Source: Dictyobacter aurantiacus
GTDB lineage: Bacteria > Chloroflexota > Ktedonobacteria > Ktedonobacterales > Ktedonobacteraceae
DNA length: 64,000 bases
NCBI RefSeq assembly: GCF_003967515.1
Contig: NZ_BIFQ01000002.1
Span: 992,001-1,056,000, forward strand
Reading direction: 5' to 3'
In this document: piece by piece, positions 44,308 through 52,168 of the stretch
How positions within the stretch are numbered: position 1 is the stretch's first letter
Layout: every line of letters starts with the position of its first letter
The notes under the pieces: model-generated
Databases searched by the model: none
The model's input: only the letters and a program-made list of their open reading frames with translations
What the model was told of the DNA's origin: nothing
Made by a program: the position numbers and the translations under genes

Positions 44308-44512
44308 GAGCGTGTCCAGACTCCCGCCATGTTGGGGCCACTTGCGCGCCCCCGCACGCGCGTCCGCTGCGCGGCCGCGCCGGTTTTGGTTGTTGGTGCA
44401 TCGGGGGCGCGGCCGCGCCCCCGATGCACCAACAACCAAAGGAAGCTTGAGCACCGCAGGTGCGAAAACTCATGCAGGCCGCAGGCCATCATCATGGGAG
44501 TCTGACACCCTC
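44308..44512. repeat. Dispersed palindrome element, copy 11 (complete, 205 bp)
   Basis: Best-defined copy. Left end GAGCGTGTCCAGACTCCCGC (44308-44327) mirrors right end CATGGGAGTCTGACACCCTC (44493-44512), an imperfect terminal inverted repeat. Inside: CCCCCGCACGCGCGTCCGC and GCGGCCGC flank, perfect loop-less palindrome 44385-44440 (28-bp arms), then GAGCACCGCAGGTGCGAAAA and GCAGGCCGCAGGC. The right end supplies CTGACA (44502-44507), which with GATAAT (44524-44529, 16-bp spacer) could act as a promoter for the importer. Confidence 0.88.
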
Positions 44513-44550
44513 TACGTAGTGTAGATAATGTACGATGGAGCACTTATTTG

Positions 44551-45471
44551 ATGGTCATCAAACGTAGCAAGGCTGCGGGTTTGATTCTGGCGCTGGTGGG
44601 AATATTTTTGCTGAGCGCCTGCAGCCTTCCAGCTACTAATAATATAGGGGGACAGGCGAGCAAGGGGACTATTCCTGTGGTGGCGGCCGAAAATTTTTAC
44701 GGTGATATCGTCAGCCAGATTGGCGGCAAATATGTCAGTGTAACAAACATATTATCAGACCCTAATGTAGATCCCCATACATATGAGAGCAATGTCAACC
44801 AGGTAAAGGCTGTTGCCAAAGCCAGGCTGATCGTGGCCAATGGAGGGGGGTATGATGATTGGATGGACAAACTCATCTCCAGCACGCCAGATGAGAGTCG
44901 CCGGGTACTCAAAGGCTTTGACCTGGCCACGGTAAAGCTGCCCAACAACGAACACGTCTGGTATAGTCCTGTCAACGCCAGGACCATTGCCACCGCCATA
45001 GCAGACAACCTGAAAGCGATCGATGCCCGCCACGCGGCCGCATACGAAACCAACCTGCAGCGCTTCAAGAGTGAGAGCATGAAGATCGACCAGAAGCTGG
45101 CGGCCATTAAAGCAAGATACGCAGGGACGCCAATTGGTTTAACCGAGACCATCCTCCTCTATCAAACCGGTTCGATGGGCCTGAATGTGTTGACACCCGC
45201 CGAGTTCCAGAAGGCGATGGCCGAGGACAATGATCCGCCAGCTAGTACGGTGATTACCACTGAAAATCAGATTACCAGGCGTCAGATCAAAGTGCTTATC
45301 TATAACCAGCAGACTCAATCGACCATCATCACCAGGCTACAAAGCACTGCGCAGGCACAACACATCCCTACGATAGCCGTAACCGAAACAATGCCAGGCA
45401 ATCAAACGTATCAAAGCTGGATGATAGGGCAGCTAAATGCACTGGAACAAGGTCTGGGCCAGAATAAATAA
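44551..45471 (+). CDS. Metal (Zn/Mn-type) ABC importer, substrate-binding lipoprotein
   Basis: Cluster A-I binding protein (ZnuA/TroA family) with a lipoprotein signal, LVGIFLLSAC. Metal-ligand positions read His in DPNVDPHTYE, His in NNEHVWYSP, Glu in GLTETILLYQTG (where zinc proteins usually have His), and Glu in AVTETMPGNQ. The His-His-Glu set is closer to manganese-type proteins, so the metal is uncertain. The acidic, His-rich loop of many ZnuA proteins is absent. ATG 44551 is used. Its stop overlaps the next gene by one base. Confidence 0.88.
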   Translation: MVIKRSKAAGLILALVGIFLLSACSLPATNNIGGQASKGTIPVVAAENFYGDIVSQIGGKYVSVTNILSDPNVDPHTYESNVNQVKAVAKARLIVANGGGYDDWMDKLISSTPDESRRVLKGFDLATVKLPNNEHVWYSPVNARTIATAIADNLKAIDARHAAAYETNLQRFKSESMKIDQKLAAIKARYAGTPIGLTETILLYQTGSMGLNVLTPAEFQKAMAEDNDPPASTVITTENQITRRQIKVLIYNQQTQSTIITRLQSTAQAQHIPTIAVTETMPGNQTYQSWMIGQLNALEQGLGQNK

Positions 45472-46292
45472 TGGATGATGAAACATGGGTAGAAGAAATG
45501 AACGTGAATAATACTATTGTGGAACGGGGAGCTCCGATTATTTCGCTGGAGAGCGTACGCATCCGATTGGGGAAGCGTACAATCCAGGAAAATATTAACC
45601 TGTCCATCAACGCGGGCGAGTTTGTCGCCATTCTGGGTCCAAATGGAGCTGGCAAGAGTACCCTGCTCAAGCTGCTATTGGGTTTAATAAAGGCGGAGAC
45701 GGGCACGGTTCGTATCATGGGACGGCCGCCGCGCCGGGGCAATACCGATATCGGCTACGCGCCACAGCACCGGGTGCTGGAAGCAGACCTGGCGCTGCGC
45801 GCCCGCGACGTCGTCGGCTTTGGTCTCGATGGTCATCGCTGGGGACCGGGGTGGCCCAGCCGCAAGCGCACCGCGACCATCGAAAAGGCGCTACAAGAGG
45901 TTGACGCCCTGCATTTCGCCGACGCCCCGGTGGGCCAGCTCTCGGGCGGTGAACAGCAGCGCCTTCTGATCGCCCAGGCACTCTTGACCAATCCGCGTCT
46001 GCTGCTGCTCGACGAGCCGCTCTCTAACCTGGACATCGCGCGCGGACAGGAGATCGTCACCCTGGTCAATAACCTCTGTCGCGCGCGCAACGTGGCGGTA
46101 ATGCTGGTGGCGCACGACGTCAATCCATTGCTACATGTGGTAGACAAGGTTATCTACGTGGCGAACCAGCATTGCACCATAGGAACGCCGGAAGAAGTCA
46201 TTACCAGTGAAACCCTGACGCGCCTCTATGGATCGCCGGTAGAGGTAGTCAGAGCACTCGGGCGGGTGTTTGTAGTTGGAGCGGAGATCTAA
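45471..46292 (+). CDS. Metal ABC importer, ATP-binding subunit
   Basis: Full ABC ATPase of 273 residues: Walker A LGPNGAGKST, Q-loop IGYAPQHR, signature LSGGEQQRLLIAQAL, Walker B LLLLDEPLSNLD and the switch His in MLVAHDVNPLL. It sits between the binding protein and the first permease, so it powers this importer. ATG 45471 overlaps the upstream TAA (TAATG), indicating translational coupling; a second possible start at 45498 has AGAAGAA upstream. Confidence 0.93.
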   Translation: MDDETWVEEMNVNNTIVERGAPIISLESVRIRLGKRTIQENINLSINAGEFVAILGPNGAGKSTLLKLLLGLIKAETGTVRIMGRPPRRGNTDIGYAPQHRVLEADLALRARDVVGFGLDGHRWGPGWPSRKRTATIEKALQEVDALHFADAPVGQLSGGEQQRLLIAQALLTNPRLLLLDEPLSNLDIARGQEIVTLVNNLCRARNVAVMLVAHDVNPLLHVVDKVIYVANQHCTIGTPEEVITSETLTRLYGSPVEVVRALGRVFVVGAEI

Positions 46293-47186
46293 ATGCTGTA
46301 TTCCATCATGGACTCGCTACAATACGAATTCGTGCGCAACGCTCTGCTGGCCGGCTCATGCATTGCGATCGTGGCGGCCATCACAGGCTATTTCTTAATC
46401 GCGCGCGGCCTGACCTTCGCCGGACACGCGCTACCGAACATTGGCTTTGGGGGTGCCGCCGGGGCGGTCCTGCTCGGGCTCAGTCCGGTCTATGGCCTGT
46501 TCGCCTTTACCATCGGCGCGGGCATTATCATTGGACTACTGGGCAAAGAGGTACGCGAACGCGATATCTCCATTGGCATCATCATGACCAGCGCCCTCGG
46601 GCTTGGGCTGATGTTTCTCTCGCTCTACTCGGGCTATGCTGAACGCGTTTACAGCGTGCTATTTGGCACCATCCTGGGCATCAGCGTAAACGACGTGTGG
46701 ACCATGGTCATCACCTGTCTGCTAACCATCATCGCCATCATCGCCTTGTATCGCCCGCTCCTATTTAGCTCGTTTGATCCAGAGGTGGCGCAGGCCCGTG
46801 GCGTTCCCATTCGCGGCATCGCCGTCCTCTTTCTGGTTCTGGTCGCCATGGCGGTCTCGATCGCCATCCAGATCGTCGGCGCGCTCCTGATATTTACCAT
46901 GCTGGTCGGACCCGCCGCGACCGCCATCCGCATCGCCCAGCGTCCGATTACAGCCATCATGATCGCTATCGGACTTGGACTGCTCTACATGTGGGCGGGT
47001 ATCTTCCTGTCGGTCGCCAATGGGCTCTGGCCTGCCAGTTTTTACATCGCCACCATCTCATTTGCCGTCTATCTGCCCGTGCGCATCTTATCGCCACGCT
47101 GGCTAGGGAAGCGCGGTCGTCGCGAGCGTCCGCCAGTTAATCAATCAATCAAAGCACCGGAAACAGAATATGCTAGAACTTTTTAA
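46293..47186 (+). CDS. Metal ABC importer, permease subunit 1
   Basis: ABC-3 family permease of 297 residues with about eight or nine hydrophobic segments. Motifs are FLIARGLTFAGHALPNIGFGGAAGAVLLG and FSSFDPEVAQARGVPIRG (the cytoplasmic coupling region), then ALLIFTMLVGPAATAIRIA. The ATG follows the ATPase stop directly and its end overlaps the next permease by 17 bases, so the four genes form a strict operon. Confidence 0.92.
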   Translation: MLYSIMDSLQYEFVRNALLAGSCIAIVAAITGYFLIARGLTFAGHALPNIGFGGAAGAVLLGLSPVYGLFAFTIGAGIIIGLLGKEVRERDISIGIIMTSALGLGLMFLSLYSGYAERVYSVLFGTILGISVNDVWTMVITCLLTIIAIIALYRPLLFSSFDPEVAQARGVPIRGIAVLFLVLVAMAVSIAIQIVGALLIFTMLVGPAATAIRIAQRPITAIMIAIGLGLLYMWAGIFLSVANGLWPASFYIATISFAVYLPVRILSPRWLGKRGRRERPPVNQSIKAPETEYARTF

Positions 47187-48069
47187 TTACGAAATCGTCC
47201 AGAACGCATTTGGCGCCGGGACCATTGTAGCAATCATCGCTGCCTGCATCGGCTACTTTGTTGTGCTGCGCTCACAGACGTTTGCCAGTGAAGCGCTCTC
47301 TGATATCGGGTTCGCCGGAGCCACCGGAGCCATCGTCTTTGGCTTCAGCTCGTTGATCGGCATGCTCATCTTCTCCATGCTATCCGCGCTCGGCATGGGT
47401 GCGCTGGGAGAACGTATTCGAGGACGCGATGTTGAGATCGGGATGGTGCTCTCATTCGCCCTGGGTCTGGGCGTACTCTTTCTAAGCATCTACACCCAGA
47501 CCGGCAGCGCCGGCGTTAACTCGGGTGTGGGCATCCTCTTCGGCTCGATTCTAAGCGTCAGACGCTCGGACGTCCTGATAGCGCTGGGCTGCGGAATCTG
47601 CTTATTAATTTTGCTGATGATCCTGTATCGTCCACTCCTCTTCGCATCCATCGATCCAGAGGTAGCGCAGACGCGAGGCGTGCCGGTACGCACGCTCTCG
47701 ATCATCTTTCTACTTATGCTCTCGGTCACAGTCTCCATCTCCATCCTGGTCGTGGGGGTCCTGCTGATCATCGCGCTGCTGATCGCGCCCGCCGCCACCG
47801 CGCTTCGCCTGACCCATCAGCCGCGTCACTCGCTGATCCTATCCATCATCCTCAGCCTGGCCTGCACATGGAGCGGGCTCATCCTGGCCTTCACGGGTAG
47901 CTTCGGCAAGCAGTTGCCAGTAGGCTTCTATATCTCAGCCATAGCCGCGGCATTCTACTTCATCTCAATCATCATCAGTCGCCTGGGGATCATTCATACA
48001 CCTCAACGCACGGAAAAACTGGTTCGTTGTACGGATTGTCACAAACGCACACAGCCAGACTATCAGTAG
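47170..48069 (+). CDS. Metal ABC importer, permease subunit 2
   Basis: A second ABC-3 permease (299 residues), clearly paralogous to the first: FVVLRSQTFASEALSDIGFAGATGAIVFG, LLFASIDPEVAQTRGVPVRT and VGVLLIIALLIAPAATALRL. Two different permeases in one operon imply a heterodimeric channel rather than the usual ZnuB homodimer. The C-terminal tail has VRCTDCHKRTQ with a CxxC that could bind metal in the cytoplasm; this is inference. Confidence 0.92.
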   Translation: MLELFNYEIVQNAFGAGTIVAIIAACIGYFVVLRSQTFASEALSDIGFAGATGAIVFGFSSLIGMLIFSMLSALGMGALGERIRGRDVEIGMVLSFALGLGVLFLSIYTQTGSAGVNSGVGILFGSILSVRRSDVLIALGCGICLLILLMILYRPLLFASIDPEVAQTRGVPVRTLSIIFLLMLSVTVSISILVVGVLLIIALLIAPAATALRLTHQPRHSLILSIILSLACTWSGLILAFTGSFGKQLPVGFYISAIAAAFYFISIIISRLGIIHTPQRTEKLVRCTDCHKRTQPDYQ

Positions 48070-48109
48070 GTATCAATATAACAGATAAAGTGTAGTTAGC
48101 TCATGATTG

Positions 48110-48134
48110 TTGTGGTAAACTATAATAACCACAA
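48110..48134 (+). promoter_or_regulatory. Candidate operator upstream of fur-like gene
   Basis: TTGTGGT (48110-48116) and ACCACAA (48128-48134) form a dyad with an 11-bp spacer that contains a TATAAT-like box (48121-48126). It may control separate transcription of the regulator. No good -35 was seen and it differs from the 44276 box. Confidence 0.4.
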
Positions 48135-48238
48135 ATATACTTGCGGCGTTGCAAACGGGGAACATCATCAAAAACTGATGGTGTATGGAGGAGGCAAGCT
48201 AACAGCACAAGAGCACAGATATTAAACGGAGAAATGAA

Positions 48239-48676
48239 ATGTCAAAGGAGATAACGGACAAAATCTATACAGCGTTTGACGAGATGAGTCAGCGCAACAC
48301 CCGTCCACGCCGACTCATCGCCGAGCGGCTCGTTCAACTGGCCAACTCGGGACACGACTTCACCACCGATGATCTCTGGCAAGAACTGCGCGCCATCGAA
48401 CCCAGGATTGGTCGCGCCACCGTCTTCCGCTCGATTGAAAAGCTGGTCGATAAAGAACTGCTCGACCGCATCGAGTTCGCCGATGGTACGCATCACTACC
48501 GGGTCTGCGGAGGGAGCCACCACCATCACCTGACCTGCACCCAATGTCACCGGGTGGTCGAAGTTGACCTCTGCCTCCCTCCCGAACAGCTCAACGCCAT
48601 TGGTAGTCAGACCAACTTTGAAATCGAAGGGCATTCCCTCTCCCTCTTTGGACGTTGCGAGTCCTGTCGCTCCTGA
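48239..48676 (+). CDS. Fur-family metalloregulator (Zur/Mur-like)
   Basis: A 145-residue repressor of the Fur family. Winged helix: QRNTRPRRLIAERLVQL through GRATVFRSIEKLVDKELL; dimer/metal part: FADGTHHYRVCGGSHHHHLTCTQCHRVVEVD with the first CxxC, and FGRCESCRS with the second CxxC, giving the structural zinc site. The His run (SHHHHL) is the usual sensing-site region. Position right after the importer genes points to control of that operon; Zn2+ or Mn2+ cannot be separated from sequence. Confidence 0.9.
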   Translation: MSKEITDKIYTAFDEMSQRNTRPRRLIAERLVQLANSGHDFTTDDLWQELRAIEPRIGRATVFRSIEKLVDKELLDRIEFADGTHHYRVCGGSHHHHLTCTQCHRVVEVDLCLPPEQLNAIGSQTNFEIEGHSLSLFGRCESCRS

Positions 48677-48913
48677 TAGAATGGATCGTGGCAAAACAAG
48701 AAATCGGGTAACAGCAGAGTCCACATTTGCTCTTGCCAGGCGTAACAATTACTAAAGGTTCAATTTATGGGTTGAGCCGCTCGCGAGCTCGATATAGCAT
48801 CCCCATTGAGCATGCTTCCAGGTGCTTAACACAATATGATCAGTAGCTCCAGACAGACCGGGGGGTTGTTTTTTGTGCCCGCAAGTAGGGCCGGGTACGA
48901 GGAAAGGGAAGCA

Positions 48914-49999
48914 GTGAAGATGAAGTACCACGACACACCACACCAGGCCATTAAAGTAGCTGGCAAGCTCACCCGAGTCAAGAAAATAGCTATCCTACAG
49001 GCCGGTGCACCAGGAGACTTCATCTTCACACTGCCAGCGTTGGAAGCGCTACGCCATACCTATCCCAGGGCCGAAATTGTCCTGCTCGGTCAGAACTGGC
49101 ACGCCGCCTTTTTGCGGGGGCGCCCCTCACCGATCGACCGGGTTGTGGTCGTACCGGCCTGCCAGGACGCGCACGCGACAGATCACCGTGATCTGGAGTG
49201 GTTCTTCGCACACATGCAGGCGGAGCACTTCGACCTGGCTCTGCAAATGCAGGATGGTAGTAGAGGCATCAGCGCCTTCCTGCTCAGGCTTCAGGCTCGC
49301 GTTACCGCCGGTTATGACGCACCCGATGGTCCTCAACTAGATCGCAGTCTCCCATACACTCCGTTTCAGCACGAAATTCTGCGCTGGCAGGAGATCGCCG
49401 CCCTGGTAGGAGCGGCCACGGAGACCAATTCACAACCTGAACTGATCGTGATGGCAAAAGACCTGGAAGAATCACTGCGAGTGGTAGCAGCAGATTCATG
49501 TCCCCTGGTGGTGCTCCATCCGGGTAGCGACGATCCACGCGGCCGCTGGCCCGGACAGCACTTCGCCGCCGTAGGAGACGCCCTGGCCCGTGAAGGGATG
49601 CGCATTGTCATTACAGGCAGCGAGCAGGAGAGCGACCTCGCAACCCAGATCACGCGGCAAATGAGAGCTTCCGCGCAGAACGTAGCCGGAAAGCTCTCAT
49701 ACGCGGGTCTGTGCGGCCTGCTCTCCCGCTGTCGCCTCACCATCGCCAATGATGCCGCCATCCAGCAACTGGCCAGTTGTGTCGGGAGCGCCACTATCGG
49801 CCTCTACTGGTGCGTCAATATGCTCTCCGGCGGACCGCTCAATCGACTGCGCCACCGTCCGTTTATCTCATGGCAGCTCGACTGTCCTATCTGCGGCCAC
49901 AACCAGCTCTATGAACGCTGCGGCCACCTGGCCTCGCTGATTACAGATATCAGCAGTGACGAAGTGATCAACGGCGCCTGGGAATTGCTTCGGGCTTGA
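48914..49999 (+). CDS. Glycosyltransferase family 9 (heptosyltransferase-like)
   Basis: About 361 residues of GT-B fold. The N-terminal KKIAILQAGAPGDFIFTLPALEAL and the C-terminal donor-site motifs VVLHPGSDDPRGRWPGQHFAAV and SRCRLTIANDAAIQQLASCVG match the ADP-heptose:LPS heptosyltransferase family (PF01075). LPS is not expected in this lineage, so the acceptor may be another surface glycan. A Cys-rich end (DCPICGHNQLYERCGH) could bind zinc. GTG 48914 has AAAGGG 5 bases ahead; ATG 48920 is possible, and the frame extends to 48836. Confidence 0.85.
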   Translation: MKMKYHDTPHQAIKVAGKLTRVKKIAILQAGAPGDFIFTLPALEALRHTYPRAEIVLLGQNWHAAFLRGRPSPIDRVVVVPACQDAHATDHRDLEWFFAHMQAEHFDLALQMQDGSRGISAFLLRLQARVTAGYDAPDGPQLDRSLPYTPFQHEILRWQEIAALVGAATETNSQPELIVMAKDLEESLRVVAADSCPLVVLHPGSDDPRGRWPGQHFAAVGDALAREGMRIVITGSEQESDLATQITRQMRASAQNVAGKLSYAGLCGLLSRCRLTIANDAAIQQLASCVGSATIGLYWCVNMLSGGPLNRLRHRPFISWQLDCPICGHNQLYERCGHLASLITDISSDEVINGAWELLRA

Positions 50000-50228
50000 G
50001 CAACCTATGAACACAGACATGTTTTTCCAGAGTAGGATTGACTCTCCTTCCACGATCAGCGGATGAGTAGATGCCAGTTTTTCGGCCCTGACTACTTGAC
50101 GACCATCCATGAGATACGCAATACTTCTCAAATGAAGCCGAGAGACAAAAGGAATAAGGATATTACGATCGTCCCAGATCCTTTGATTTTTCAGGCTGAT
50201 CGGCCTGGAAGGGTGGATTCTTGTCTTG

Positions 50229-51380
50229 ATGAACGACGATAATCATAACAACAATAATACTGAATTTATGGCGCAAGCACTTACCCGCGCCCGTTCGGTT
50301 ATCGGGCGCACCAGCCCTCGTCCACCTGTGGGGGCAGTGGTCGTGCTGGATGGCACAGTAGTTGGCGCGGGCGCAACCGATCCTCCATTTGGTCCCCACG
50401 CGGAGGTGAACGCACTGCTCCAGGCTGGCGAGATGGCGCGGGGAGCAGATCTCTATGTGACGCTTGAGCCATGCTGCGTGGCGATCCATACCCCACCCTG
50501 CACGCACGCCATTCTGGAGGCAGGCATTCGACGCGTGGTGGTGGCGACGCTTGATCCCAATCCCCTGGTCGCCGGACGCGGCATGGCGCAATTGCGCGAG
50601 GCCGGCATCGAGGTGGTTGTTGGTCCCGGCTCGGCTGAAGCGCAGGAGATTATACGTCCGTTCTCGACCTTTATTACCCGGCATCGCCCCCATTTTAGCG
50701 CCAAGTGGGCGATGACCCTCGACGGTAAGATCGCGACCTATACCGGCGACGCGTATTGGATCAGTAATGATGCATCCCGCGTCTGGGTCCACAACTTCCG
50801 CGAGGAGGTAGACGCGATTATCATCGGTAGCGCGACAGCGCGCCTCGATGATCCGCAATTAACCGTGCGGCTTGAGCCGCATCAGCACTGGTATCCCCGA
50901 ACCACTCGTTCTGGCGGACCACTGCGAGTGATCGTTTCCACCCATGGTGATCTCCCGGCACACCTCAAACTGCTGCAGCCAGCACTTGCCGCCGGCACCT
51001 GTATCATTGTTGGAGAGGGCGCCTCCCCTGATAACATCGACCGCCTGCGCTCCAGCGGCGCTGAGATCATACGCGCCGAAGTGAATCAGGGGGGCTTCAT
51101 CGATATGCAGACGATCAGTTCGCTGCTAGCGGAAAAGGGGCTCATGCATGTGCTGCTTGAAGGCGGGAGCCAGCTCTTAGGCCAGGCCTTTGATCAACGT
51201 CTGATTGATCAGGTGGCCGCTTTTATCGCTCCGCGCCTGATTGGTGGTCGAGCGGCTCCGTCCCCCATTGGAGGGACCGGTCTTTCTATGATGAAGCACG
51301 CCCTTACATTAGCCAATCAACGCTCTCAGATTATTGATGGCGACATCTTAATCCAGGGACTGATTGTGTATGAAACATGA
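50229..51380 (+). CDS. ribD: Riboflavin biosynthesis deaminase/reductase
   Basis: A bifunctional enzyme acting on the GTP-derived pyrimidine: N-terminal deaminase, C-terminal NADPH reductase. The deaminase zinc site reads PHAEVNAL (His57, Glu59) and LEPCCVAIHTPPC (Cys82, Cys91). The reductase half starts near RPHFSAKWAMTLDGKIA and has DAIIIGSATARLDDPQLTVR and VLLEGGSQLLGQAF. At 383 residues it is full length. An unusual Asn-rich start (NDDNHNNNN) makes the exact start uncertain. Other rib genes and an FMN riboswitch are not seen nearby. Confidence 0.94.
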   Translation: MNDDNHNNNNTEFMAQALTRARSVIGRTSPRPPVGAVVVLDGTVVGAGATDPPFGPHAEVNALLQAGEMARGADLYVTLEPCCVAIHTPPCTHAILEAGIRRVVVATLDPNPLVAGRGMAQLREAGIEVVVGPGSAEAQEIIRPFSTFITRHRPHFSAKWAMTLDGKIATYTGDAYWISNDASRVWVHNFREEVDAIIIGSATARLDDPQLTVRLEPHQHWYPRTTRSGGPLRVIVSTHGDLPAHLKLLQPALAAGTCIIVGEGASPDNIDRLRSSGAEIIRAEVNQGGFIDMQTISSLLAEKGLMHVLLEGGSQLLGQAFDQRLIDQVAAFIAPRLIGGRAAPSPIGGTGLSMMKHALTLANQRSQIIDGDILIQGLIVYET

Positions 51381-51524
51381 GCGCCCCTGCACGGGCGTCC
51401 GCTGCGCGGCCGCACTTATTTTGTATTGGTGCATGGGTTGGAGTGCGCAGTTGCGCACTCCAACCCATGCACCAATACAAAATAGGCTCGTGACCAACGC
51501 AGTTGCGAAACCTCCACTCATAGA
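51371..51524. repeat. Dispersed palindrome element, copy 12
   Basis: Starts inside the ribD 3' codons with ATGAGCGCCCCTGCACGGGC and GCGGCCGC, then a perfect hairpin 51418-51449/51452-51483 (32-bp stem, GT loop), and a degenerate GACCAACGCAGTTGCGAAACC flank. The left terminal repeat is missing. Confidence 0.78.
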
Positions 51525-51916
51525 ACGTGTCAAACTCCTATCGTGTGCTCCTTCTCTCCTTATGAGCTTTTGATTTCGGCGAGCTCACCATCTTTCCATA
51601 TATTGGTACATAGCTCTCACCATCTTTCCATATATTGGTGCATAGCTCTCACTATCTTTCCATATATTGGTGCATAGCTCTCACCATCTTTCCATATATT
51701 GGTGCATAGCTCTCACCATCTTTCCATATATTGGTGCATAGCTCTCACCATCTTTCCATATATTGGTGCATAGCTCTCACCATCTTTCCATATATTGGTG
51801 CATGCGGTGCGCGGATGCGCACCGCATGCACCAATATACAAAACCAGCGCGGCTGCGCAGCAGCCGCGTGTGCGGGGGCACTCATGTGCCCCTATACGAC
51901 GAGAGTCAAACACTCT
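51525..51916. repeat. Palindrome element copy 13 with 32-bp tandem array
   Basis: Left end GAACGTGTCAAACTCCTATC (51525-51544) and right end CGACGAGAGTCAAACACTCT (to 51917) are degenerate terminal inverted repeats. Seven copies of a 32-bp unit start at 51584, 51616, 51648, 51680, 51712, 51744 and 51776. Each contains CATATATTGGTGCAT, which is the left arm of hairpin 51791-51838 (22-bp stem, GGAT loop) that ends the array. A GCGCGGCTGCGCAGCAGCCG flank follows. Confidence 0.85.
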
Positions 51917-52168
51917 TATATAAAAGAGCATATCGAGAGCTAAAAACGAGCCGTAATTTCGAGGGGTTCGTGCGTACTTATAGAGTAGAAAACAGCTTGC
52001 ATAAACATGCGGGTTAGTAAGAGAAAGTATGGTGTCAGCGATCGACATCTACGTACCTTTCTCCTAGTATCAAAGAGATAAAGTTACATACATATAAAAC
52101 CGGTCGTCTCAAACCGTTAGGGGAAAAATATTTTAAACCATAAATCGACCATGAGAGTTGACTAAACT
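51917..52168. other. Intergenic region upstream of mraY
   Basis: No supported gene. Mildly AT-rich; should hold the mraY promoter, which I could not define. Confidence 0.4.

Noticed and set aside
50000..50228. FMN riboswitch upstream of ribD
   Set aside because: I looked for the conserved AGGGGC/GGAGCC-type segments and found none in the gap.
51584..51812. CRISPR-like array
   Set aside because: Units are continuous 32-bp repeats with no unique spacers, and no cas genes are present; the unit derives from the adjacent palindrome arm.
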